The notes beneath the pieces were generated by a model, which saw only the letters and a list, made by a program, of their open reading frames with translations, ran no database searches and was not told the origin of the DNA. A stretch of 64,000 bases of DNA from Linnemannia hyalina. Taxonomy: Eukaryota; Mortierellomycota; Mortierellomycetes; Mortierellales; Mortierellaceae. The DNA lies in assembly GCA_019671135.1 (NCBI GenBank), contig JAHRHY010000029.1, positions 62,001 to 126,000 of the forward strand, written 5' to 3'. Shown here piece after piece: positions 30,852 to 39,974 of the stretch. Both the position numbers and the translations under genes were made by a program. Each line of letters starts with the position of its first letter. The first letter of the stretch is position 1.

Positions 30852-31167
30852 TAGTCTCGAATCCATCCCTTCACTTTACGTGAGTTGGTCTCTCATTCCA
30901 ACATCTTCACGAAGTGAAGGTCTGGGTTTTTTCGATGGGTACCCGGCAGACCTGATTTTTTCGTCCTCATATGGGAGGTTGTTAAGGGTTCAGTGTGAGG
31001 ATTTTATTTGATGTGTGAGGCAATATCGAAACCCTTAACAACCTGCCATATGAGGACGAAAAAATCAGGTCTGCCGGGTACCCATCGAAAAAACCCAGAC
31101 CTTCACTTCGTGAAGATGTTGGAATGAGAGACCAACTCACGTAAAGTGAAGGGATGGATTCGAGACT
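30852..31167. repeat. 316-bp palindrome next to the DIRS Gag start
   Basis: Arms 30852-30988 and 31031-31167, about 137 bp each and nearly perfect, begin TAGTCTCGAATCC and end GGATTCGAGACTA, with a spacer of about 42 bp. Flanks ACATCTTC and GCATCTTC look like an imperfect 8-bp duplication. It could be a foldback MITE or a rearranged DIRS terminus. Confidence 0.8.
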
Positions 31168-31660
31168 AGCATCTTCCACATCTATGTCCTTCTTGATGAG
31201 GTTCATGGTGACAATCAGACAAGAGTATTTGTATAACAGCAATCACGTATGCTAACCATTGTAATATTCCGGGCGTAATAATCCTACGAATCACCGCCAA
31301 CTTTTCCAAACAGAAATGTACCATAGTTTTTTGCATGGATCTCTCCTGAATGTACATGTCCATCACCAGATCGCATCCTTCGCATCGAAATTAAAGGGAG
31401 TAATTCTTGACGATGATACTCCAAAACTTGTTCTTACTCTATAGCATCTCTGCCGTGAAATGCAGATGAGAGACTATTTTTTAAAAAATCGCATCTTGCT
31501 TGGTGCCTATTTATATTGTATCTCTCTTGCAAATTCGGATTGTATACTTCAACTCGAATGGTACACAGTTCGTTGACAGAGAGTTGGATGTTTTAAAAAA
31601 CCATTTCCGTGTGCCGTGTACGTGAAAAATCGCCAAAGAGAGAGAGATGTTGTTCGTAAG
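31168..31660 (-). other. Sequence downstream of the 28S fragment, no gene
   Basis: On the minus strand this follows the 28S 3' end, as transcribed spacer would. It begins with a CT-rich tract like that after the fragment at 9660. The rest is AT-rich without a supported gene. Confidence 0.4.
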
Positions 31661-32060
31661 AACAAATCTGTAGAACAATGGGCTTAATCTCAGCAGATCG
31701 TAGCAACAAGGCTACTCTACTGCTTACAATACCCCGTTCAATTAAAGTCGTCTGCAATGGATTTATCTCTTCCAATATTTGAAATTAACATTAGCAGGAA
31801 CCTCACAAAGCCTTTCCGCTCTGCAAGATAACCCCACGTAGTATGATTCAGGATCCGAGGATCTATTCGTATTCAACTAAAAATCGGAAAAGGCGGTAAT
31901 CGTCGCGTTCTAGCACGGGTTCTGACTTAGAGGCGTTCAGCCATAACCCAACGGATGATAGCTTCGGGCCATTGCCTGCTCAGGCAGGCCCAAATACCAA
32001 TTATCCGAATGAACGGTTCCTCTCGTACTAAGTTCAATTACTATTGCAACAACATTTCAT

Positions 32061-32115
<55 letters not shown>

Positions 32116-32300
32116 ATTAGTGGGTGAACAATCCAACGCTTACTGAATTCTGCTTCAGTATGATAGGAAGAGCCGATATCGAAGGATCAAAAAATCAACG
32201 TCGCTATGAACGCTTGGCTGCCACAAGCCAGTTTATAGATCCCTATGGTAATTTTCCCGATAAACCTATTTCGTGGGGTTTAAAAGGCCCCTATCATTAA
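31661..32300 (-). pseudogene. 28S rRNA 3'-terminal fragment
   Basis: The minus strand reads the last part of 28S: ACTGGCTTGTGGCAGCC, GTTCATAGCGACGTTG, the sarcin-ricin loop AGTACGAGAGGAACC (about 32015-32030), and the mature 3' end ACAGATTTGT at 31661-31672. Similarity weakens between about 32240 and 32300. Compared with the copy at 9116-9660 this one keeps the exact 3' end. Upstream 28S and 18S are absent. Confidence 0.9.
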
Positions 32301-32637
32301 GGGTCTTTCCACGTACAAAACGCGACACTTGAGGAAAGCAAAAACAAAACATCAGTAAAGTGCTTTTTGCCCTTTTTTCTCACCTTTTTCTTCCTCTTTG
32401 CACCTCCCATCACTGTTGCGTCTGTAACCCTCCACCACACCTCATCCGCACTTCATCCGCACCTCATCCGGGCTCCATCTTCACCCCATTTGCCCCTTCT
32501 CTTCCGCTCATTAAGTCGCTCAAGCCTATGAAAATATTATAGGTAAAAATAAGTGCTATTATTATCAATATTATTATCCAACGCCCCGCGTAACTAACTA
32601 ACTGTGTACTTATCGCGCTTTCTTACTGCTAGCCTTT

Positions 32638-34919
32638 ATGGACAATAAACAAGACAATACCGCGTTATTCCAGCCTTGCGGAATCGATGACCTTCGTGAG
32701 CGAGACGTAGCTGAGTTCCTTGAACCTCTTCCAGGATTTGCTCTTGCTTTGAAGGAAGACGAAAAAAAGTACGACGACGACGACGTCAAAGAGGAGCAGG
32801 AGACACTTGCACTCCTGTACCAAGATGAACCCGCCGCCCTCAACACCCTCAGGGCGCGTCTCGCTGGCGAAGCTCCATGGCTTGAAGGTTCTATTCCTTA
32901 TCCTCTTGTCACTCTGGAGAAACCTTATTCCCCGAGGAACGTCTATTTTGACTATGAACCCAAGATCTTTTACTATCCCGAACGAACGTACGAAGACTGG
33001 CTTGAGATGGATAGCATACAGCACCTATTTCACTGGCGGCTGGAGACGAATGAGGTGTGCTCGGAGGCCAGCCCATTCTCGTACACACAAACCTGGTACT
33101 GTCATTGCGCCGGCAAGCCCGAGATCAAGAAGAAGGCCGAGGGTAAAAAGCGTCGCCAGGTTTTCAAGACTTCCAAGCACTTGGGATGCCTCGCTCGTAT
33201 CTATATTCACAAGTTCAAGGACGGACATCCCCCAGCTCCTGGTTACCCCCCTGCCAATGCAAGCAAGCGTGTTCGTCTGACATATTATGGCCGCCATACT
33301 GGCCACGCCTTGGGCGATCTTGAGGGGTTCCAGCACCTGCGTATTAGCCAACCAGTCCGGGAAGCCATCCTGGGCTATATCAAGCTGGGCTTGAGAAAAC
33401 GAGCTATCAGGGACAAGCTTACCCTCCATTCCGATACTCTTCACAGCCGCCTGTCAAAGGGGACACTCACGCGCGATGACTTCGTGACAGCCGTCGACAT
33501 TGCCAACATCTACGATGCCTATTGGAAGGAGAAGAGCCAGGGACATTCGGACTGTCGTATATCGTTGTCCATTTGGGCGGATAGAAAGCAGGCTGAAGGA
33601 AACTTCGTCTTTCGATGGAACAAGACTACTGCAGGATCGACGAACAAATACGGTTATGGATTCTCTTCTCCTTGGCAGTTGGACAAGCTTCGAGCTTCTG
33701 GAGGAGCAGTCGGATTGGATTCAACACACAATACCTGCAAGGGCAGCGCCGAGCTTTACACCGTTATTGTCCAAGACCCTCAGACGTTGCGTGGAATCCC
33801 TGTGGGCTTTCTTTTGACCGAGGACAAGACCGCCGAGCCCTTGCAGGATTGGCTGATCGCTCTCGAGGCGTATGCTGGTATCAGCTTCCGCTACATCATG
33901 GCCATGGTGATCACGTTCGGATCCACCTTTGCCTTTGGCACGTTGTTCGAGCGTGGAGCACGCAGATCAAAAAACTGGTCACGAACGACAACCCGTTTCA
34001 GCAACAGCGCCTTCAAGCTGATGCCCGCCTGGTCCTGCACAAGATCATGTACGAGCGTGATATGAGGACAGCTAATGAGATGATCGTGGTGTTCCGACAA
34101 GTCTGGGGGGTGCTTTCGAAACCCTTGGTGGATTACATGGAGGATAACTACTTCAAGGAGCGTCGCCGCCAGCTCTGGATGAAGTCCTATCGTCAAGACG
34201 TCTACTACGCATCGATGGATACCAACAACTATGTTGAGTCTTGGCACAACCAGTTGAAGTCGAATCACCTCAAGCACCATTACCGAGCGCGAGCGGACCG
34301 CATCCTCTACATTCTCACAGAAGTCGTCCTGGAGACATTCAAGAAGGAAGAGTTCGGAGCAATCATCCGTGTTGGCCGTAGGACGAAAGGCGAGGTTCTC
34401 GACATTCTGCGCCAACGAGATGTCCAGGCTATGACAGAGGAGACCATCCAGAAGCATGTCCTTTTTCTTGACGGTCGTTACATTGTCGAGTCGATCACCT
34501 TTCCAGCCATTTATTACAGCTTGTCGCCAACTGATGGTTTGATCAACAGTTGCTCCTGCGAGTACTTTCTCCGGTACCGTCGTCTCTGCAAGCACATCCT
34601 TATGGCTATCCGCAAGTTCCCTGGCAATCTTCGCCTTCCGCTCAACAACAATTTCTATGTTTCAAGAACCCTTACCGTCCCCACGACCGTCATGGACTTC
34701 AAGCAGGAGGATATCAAGAGAGACGAGACGCTTGAAGAAGAGTGTGAACAAAATCGTATGCACGATGATGTTCGTGCTCTAGTGGAGTCCTTCTCTCGTT
34801 ATTCTCGGGTCTCAATTGTGAACAAGGAAACTATTCGTCTCCTTAAACAATTGGTTGACCATGGATGTTGTCTTCCTGAAAAGAAGGACAACAGCAAGCA
34901 ACGACAAACGCAGACATAA
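32638..34919 (+). pseudogene. MULE-type transposase with SWIM finger, internally deleted
   Basis: The frame starts at the ATG at 32638, and the N-terminus is acidic. A zinc-ligand-rich segment (TWYCHCAGKPEIKKK) and GLDSTHNTCKG, the first catalytic Asp of the MULE DDE domain, follow. Near 33900-33930 the protein changes frame. Sequence resumes as HLCLWHVVRAWSTQIKKL. The expected segment with the second Asp (about 30 residues) is missing. The last part holds DTNNYVESWHNQLK, and CSCEYFLRYRRLCKHI, a SWIM CxCxnCxH finger (about 34551-34600), ending at 34919. The protein is inactive by this reading. No terminal inverted repeats were identified. Confidence 0.8.
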
Positions 34920-35389
34920 CAAAATAGCACGCAATCTGAAATAAAGATTCTCTCTCTATATATACATGTTTATTCATCTATCTCTGTCGCTCTATTCTTT
35001 TTCTCCTTACCCCTTGGTTCTTTTTCACTCTTCTCTTCTTCTATTATAGACTCCCATTCCAAAACGCACTCACTCTTCTTTCTGGAAATCCCATGTTAAC
35101 ACTTGTAACCCATAGCTATCACTTAGGTAGAGAAAACAATTAAAATAAATACATATTGAAGGGTAGAAGAGGAGGATAGCTCATATAGGACACTTTTGGA
35201 GAATGTTGGAGATAGTCTTTCTTCGTTTACTCAGTCAATTCTCCACCAATCTCAATAAGAACTGTACCGACGTATTCCTGAGATCAAATTCTACAGATTC
35301 ATATTAATGGACAAGTGTCAAAAACAACGTTTTCAAAGTCGAAAAAACAAAAGTGTGAAAGACGACTACATTGATTTTTCATCATTGAC
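34920..35389. other. Intergenic region, no gene seen
   Basis: AT-rich, with a TATATATACATG stretch near 34958 after the MULE stop. No supported frame. Confidence 0.4.
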
Positions 35390-35706
35390 TACAGTCCTTT
35401 TTGCTGGTAATTGCACTTTTCATAGGAAAAACGCAATTTCTACTGAATTAAAAAAATATAAGGGTGTTATTCAGTCCATTTTTATTTCTGCTTGGATTTA
35501 CGGATCACATACCGCGCTACCTTTCGGTCCATCGCATCTTCACCCCCAAGCATCTTGACGTTGATGTAGATATGCAGCAAACTCTGCGAGGATATAAGGT
35601 GAATCAACCATCACAGATAGACTGAATAACACCCTTATATTTTTTTAATTCAGTAGAAATTGCGTTTTTCCTATGAAAAGTGCAATTACCAGCAAAAAGG
35701 ACTGTA
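35390..35706. mobile_element. Mariner-type MITE with perfect 85-bp inverted repeats
   Basis: The body 35392-35704 (313 bp) is flanked by TA (35390-35391, 35705-35706). The left arm 35392-35476 and right arm 35620-35704 are exact reverse complements over 85 bp, starting CAGTCCTTTTTGCTGG. The 143-bp centre is non-coding. TA duplication and CAGTC ends suggest mobilisation by a Tc1/mariner transposase. Perfect arms suggest recent movement or hairpin-based gene conversion. Confidence 0.88.
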
Positions 35707-36189
35707 GGTGGTTTTTTTACTTCCGCTTGAGCGGGTTGAAAATTACGCAATTGCGGAAATCTCATAAAAGAGAGCACAAATCAGTTCCGCTGTGTGTCCT
35801 GCCTCCCATATTCTTCAGGTTTTGACTTCCATGTCATTTGTCCTATCACATCTTTGAGGTTTTGACACCTATGTCTTTTGTCCTCCTGTATTTCTGAGGT
35901 TTTGACCGCATGGTCTTTTATCCTTGAAGTTTTGACCTATTGGTCTTTTCCCACTCATTTTTGATTGTGTCTGTCTTAGCGCACAATATGCGTGGGGTTT
36001 GTTCATTTTCCCACGTCCCTCATTTTTGTCTTTTCAACCTGGGTTAATTTCTGGCCAGGGGGTTGACGAAATACAGGGTTAGTTTTCATTTGACGAAGAA
36101 TTCTCTATTTATTAGTGTGCTCAATAAACTGGTCAACAACCACCTTCTTTCTCGTCATTCATTTTCCCCCTACATTTTGGCTATTGCAG
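35707..36189. repeat. Degenerate minisatellite GAGGTTTTGACnnnnTGTCTTTTGTCCT
   Basis: Between 35811 and 35950 four units of 36-44 bp share AGGTTTTGAC, a short variable part, and TGTCWTTTGTCCT. The remaining sequence to 36189 is AT-rich and may hold an intron before the Fanzor exon (CTATTGCAG at 36181-36189). Confidence 0.6.
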
Positions 36190-37982
36190 CCTTTTTCTGG
36201 AAGCGTACATCGCTGAAGGAAAGATTGGTGCGGTTGGGCGAGTTGGATAACTCGACCATCACCTCAGTGAATGACCTTGACACATGGATAGCAGGAAAAG
36301 AGCCCGGTTTTATCATCAAGAACTTTGTTGCCGACGTCGTCCCTCAAGGTCTCACAAGTCGGCAGCGGAAGCAAGCTGGTCATCGATCTGCGGTCATGCT
36401 GTGGTCCTTGGATCAGATCTGGAGTCACTTGGCGGATGTCCAGAATGAATGACTCGACCCCACTACCTATGCCACGAAGGGATATGTCCTCCGAAGCTCT
36501 CGAAAGACCGACGGGTTCAGGATACAGTTGTTGACATTTAAGTTTCGAGAGCTTCAGGATGTTCGATTTCGCCTTATCGCAGAGGACAGGCTGCCCTCAA
36601 GATTGACTTCGACTGTTGGCGGAGTCGATTACTTCCTATCCGAGATCAGAAATGTCATTACCAGTAAGGACGACGTCGCTAAATATTGGCCAGGAGTTCA
36701 ACCCGAGGAGATCAAGACGTTGACTTTGGACGGCGGGAAGACGTGTGTCATTGGCGCCTTTGCGGATATTCCGGACGACTCGCTCAGGACTGGAAACGGC
36801 AAGGAGGTCGACAGGGTAACTTCAAGCATGGAAGGGATTGTTGCTACCTCTGTGGAACCGACAGCAACGTCAACATCCTCTATCTCTCTTCCTATCCCCA
36901 CCTCGGTTTCAACCCAAGATCAACAGACAACTTCCTCGCCTCTGGTGTCGACAAGGACGGTGTTTCAAAATCTGACGGTAAAACAAAAGGCGGTGTATCA
37001 ACCAACATTCCGCTTCCGTCGGTGGCTGGAGGGCGAGAAGCAGACGTTGCTGGATGTGGGTGAGGAACAGCGAACGATTGCAGGAATCGAGACTGAACTT
37101 CCACCTTTGAAAGGCGAGGGGGCGAGTGTGATCAACTACACTGCAGAGCTGAGGCGAGTCGAAGAGAGACTATTGGAGTTCTATGCGGGCTGAGACCAGC
37201 TGTACAAACGCCACAAGTGGGACATGGAGCGTGCCCGTCAGTATGAGTACCAATTGCTTGCCGATCGCCTCCTTGGTATCGTTGGAGGAAGTATTGGGCG
37301 TCGATATGATCCAGCAAACCCTGTCTTGATTGGAGTAGGACTGGGCAAGTTCTCGATTAAGAGTGGACTCTCCTCTCTTGACTCCACTTTCCTATCTTTT
37401 TTTGTGCAGAAGGTAACCATTGATCCAAGAATATCATTAAGGATTGACACCTGCGAATACTTGTCATCCGCAAAACAAACAAAAAATAATTAATATGATT
37501 GCACGTTTCCTTCAAATTAGGCACGGTCGTTGGGTTACCTGGTCGTTGGACTCAATGAGTATTATACGAGCAAGAAATGTCCTCACTGTGGGCTATTCGT
37601 CGCCCTGGTCACCCTCCGCCGTTTCTTTTGCCCAACCTGCCACGTTTATCACCACCGTGACGTTATGGCGGCTGAGAACATGGCCAACCTTGTGCGAGGA
37701 TATCTTGAAAAGCAGCAGCGCCCAGAGTACCTCCAGCCTGTGACTCCGGACGGATCTTTTCCTTGGATGGCTAGTGCTGGCGCAGGATCGAGAACACTCT
37801 CGAATACAACCCCTGGAAGCGGCAGCAGCGGGAGCACTACCACAACGAGTCAATCGTCAGGACATCGAAAACGGCTTGCCTCTACCTCAAGCACCACGGA
37901 CGGAACTCAAGGCCGACCAAAGAGATCAGCCATTGCCTCTAGCTCAAGCCCGGCGCACGGTGGAAAGGGTGCGCGGAAGTAG
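36190..37982 (+). pseudogene. Fanzor (TnpB-like RNA-guided nuclease), 5'-truncated with two in-frame TGA codons
   Basis: The reading frame runs from about 36190 to an intron at 37413-37520 (108 bp, GT-AG, phase 0) and ends at 37982. Fanzor hallmarks are TTYATKGYVLRSS-like sequence, RuvC-I TLTLDGGKTCVIGAFAD, FKRHKWDMERAR-like YKRHKWDMERAR, RuvC-II LIGVGLGKFS, then NEYYTSKKCPHCG with the zinc-ribbon pairs CPHC and CPTC, and RuvC-III HHRDVMAAENMAN. Catalytic Asp residues and the alternative Glu in NEYYTS are present. TGA codons at 36450-36452 and 37191-37193 interrupt an otherwise continuous frame. The N-terminal part is missing or in unseen exons. A low-complexity S/T-rich tail follows the nuclease. 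No guide RNA region or transposon end was identified. Confidence 0.82.
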
Positions 37983-38366
37983 TCTAGTTTTTCATATTCG
38001 TGTGTTGGTTCGCCCACACATATTAGTGCTGGTAGGGGGGCAGTGGATGCGATGATAATTCGCTTCGGTGACGTAATTATGGCGCCCATTGTCCCCAGCC
38101 AGTGTGGCGAGACGTCATGACCCACTTGACTCCATCCCTCCTTCCCTCCATTCTGCATTCGTCCTAGGTACCGTCTCTGCCCACGCTGACAGCTGAAGAT
38201 ACATGATACGGTGGTCTTTTTTTCATTGACATCCTACTCCATCTTTTCTCTCTTTCTTTCCACTTCTCACCAAAAAACACCCTTCGGCACTTGAACTGCT
38301 CCAGGCACACAGATTGGCACCGAAGCACCCCAAAAGCAACCCCAAAGCCACAGACAAAGATACAAG
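37983..38366. other. Intergenic region between Fanzor remnant and next gene
   Basis: This contains the presumed 5' UTR and promoter of the three-exon gene that follows. CT-rich and CA-rich stretches are seen. No frame was supported. Confidence 0.4.
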
Positions 38367-39731
38367 ATGGAAACCCTGAAGCGAAAGGTGATTGACACCG
38401 ACACCATCGAGTCTGCCTCTGGCAGCAGCACGCCTTCTAAGGTCCCGAAGATTCACGATGTGTAAGAATATCGTTCCCCTTGTTTATTCCCAAACCGCAA
38501 ATTCTTCTTGCGCTCTCTTTTTTTTTTTTTCTTGAGGTTTCTTTCATTGCTGTCTGGAGTTCGAACAAAAAAAAGAAAAAGTCAAGTTGACTCTACGTTC
38601 TTTTCTTTTTCGTTTTCTTTTCTTCGTTTTCTTTTCTTTTCTTTTTTTTCTTTTTTTCTTTTTCTTTTTTTCTTTCGTCTTTTCTTCTTCTAATAGCGGG
38701 GCGGAGTTCAAGGAGTTGAGAAGACTGATGGAGCTTGCGCCGGACCAGATTGGGTCGACGGCGGCGGAGTTCCACGGGCACTTTGACAAGATTGCGAAGT
38801 ATCTGATGAACTCGGTGGCGATGGTGATCAACGACAAGCACTACTACAGGCTGGTGGAGATCGAGTTCTACCTCAATGGCGGGAAGCACCCGGACGTGTT
38901 CACCCACAGCGACAAGGACCAGAAGACCTGCGGCGAGTGGTACTTCCACAAGATGAACGGGTCTTACAAAGGCGGGTCCTACAAGGGCGTAGACATCACC
39001 TTTGGGAGGCATGACACATGCTTCGGGGGGATCCTGATTCGTGGGATTCAGCTCTCCAATGACCCGACGGCGATAATCATTGAAGGTCCGTGCCTGGTGG
39101 TGGACCAGGTCCTCAAGCACACCAACTCCAAGATGATCATCAACCTGGTGAACAACGCCAGCTTCTCCAAGTCCATCTTCTCCGAGACTTCTCTCCTCAG
39201 GATTGTTCCCACCAAGCAAAAGATCATCCGCCCGCTTATCAAGGGCCCCAGGTACAAAATCAATGCCAAAAACAAAATGAACCAAACCAAAAAAAAAAAA
39301 AAAAAAAAAAAAAAACGAACACACACACACGCACAAAAACAAACAAACAAAAGACAAAAACAAGGAAAACAACATAACACCGAAACACAATCCTCATTAG
39401 GGTCGGACTCACACTGAAAAAGACAGACAAGGAGAGGGTAGACTATCTTATGAAGGAATACAGGTACTTGAACATCCCTGAGCAGCACTCTAAGGGCAAG
39501 CCGTACATCATCCTGGCGCTGCACAGGCAGGGCAAGACGCTCCAGCAGATCTGCGACATCACAAAGACCAAGCAGATCCACGCCTCGAGGTACATCGACC
39601 TTTACGAGAAGAACAAGAACACCCCGGACTTCTTCATCGGCAAGACCCTCAACACCAACCTCATGTGCGAGATCTATGCAGCCATCCGCAAGGGCCAACC
39701 TCCAGCATTTGTTGAGAGAGATAGAAAATGA
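38367..39731 (+). CDS. Conserved three-exon protein of unknown function
   Basis: Exons are 38367-38461, 38697-39251 and 39401-39731. Introns 38462-38696 (235 bp, long T/C tract) and 39252-39400 (149 bp, A tract) are GT-AG and keep frame. The protein of about 326 residues starts METLKRKVIDTD and has a Ser-rich N-terminus. Its central domain (YYRLVEIEFYLNGGKHPD, FTHSDKDQKTCGEWYFHK, YKGVDITFG, GGILIRGIQ, EGPCLVVDQVL) recalls proteins of methyladenine-glycosylase-like fold that I have seen in many eukaryotes. No catalytic residue can be assigned, so I give no function. The C-terminal exon is basic (YRYLNIPEQHSKGKPYIILALHRQGKT). Strong codon periodicity in all three exons and conserved-looking motifs support a real host gene. 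It sits between two Fanzor loci. Confidence 0.8.
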
Positions 39732-39974
39732 GATATATATATATATATTACAGTATGTACTGTATTAGATTGTTGAACAGGGTGCTGGAAGTGAATTCAG
39801 CGAGCAGCTAACTCAAACACAAGACACAAAATTGTCGTCATCGCTGTTGTGAATAAAGAGCAGCAGGGGATTCCACAACAGAAGGTGACGTTCAAAGATC
39901 ATATGGTATCCCTTCGTCCATCATTAGTCATTGACAGACTAGGATAAAAAAACTATAGTTTCAATCTATAGAGG
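39732..39974. other. Convergent intergenic spacer
   Basis: The 3' flanks of the plus-strand three-exon gene and the minus-strand Fanzor gene meet here. A (AT)n stretch lies at 39733-39748. The spacing is 243 bp. Confidence 0.5.

Noticed and set aside
36190..37982. Stop-codon recoding (TGA as Trp or Sec) to explain in-frame TGA
   Set aside because: Intact genes in the window (transporter, NmrA-like, Ty3 pol) use TGA or TAG/TAA as normal stops and TGG for Trp. No SECIS-like element was seen. Local decay is simpler.
38587..39417. A 276-codon plus frame that reads through both introns of the three-exon gene, and a 265-codon antisense frame
   Set aside because: The read-through frame includes poly-T/poly-A intron sequence. 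Spliced exons give continuous conserved-looking protein. The antisense frame is a shadow.
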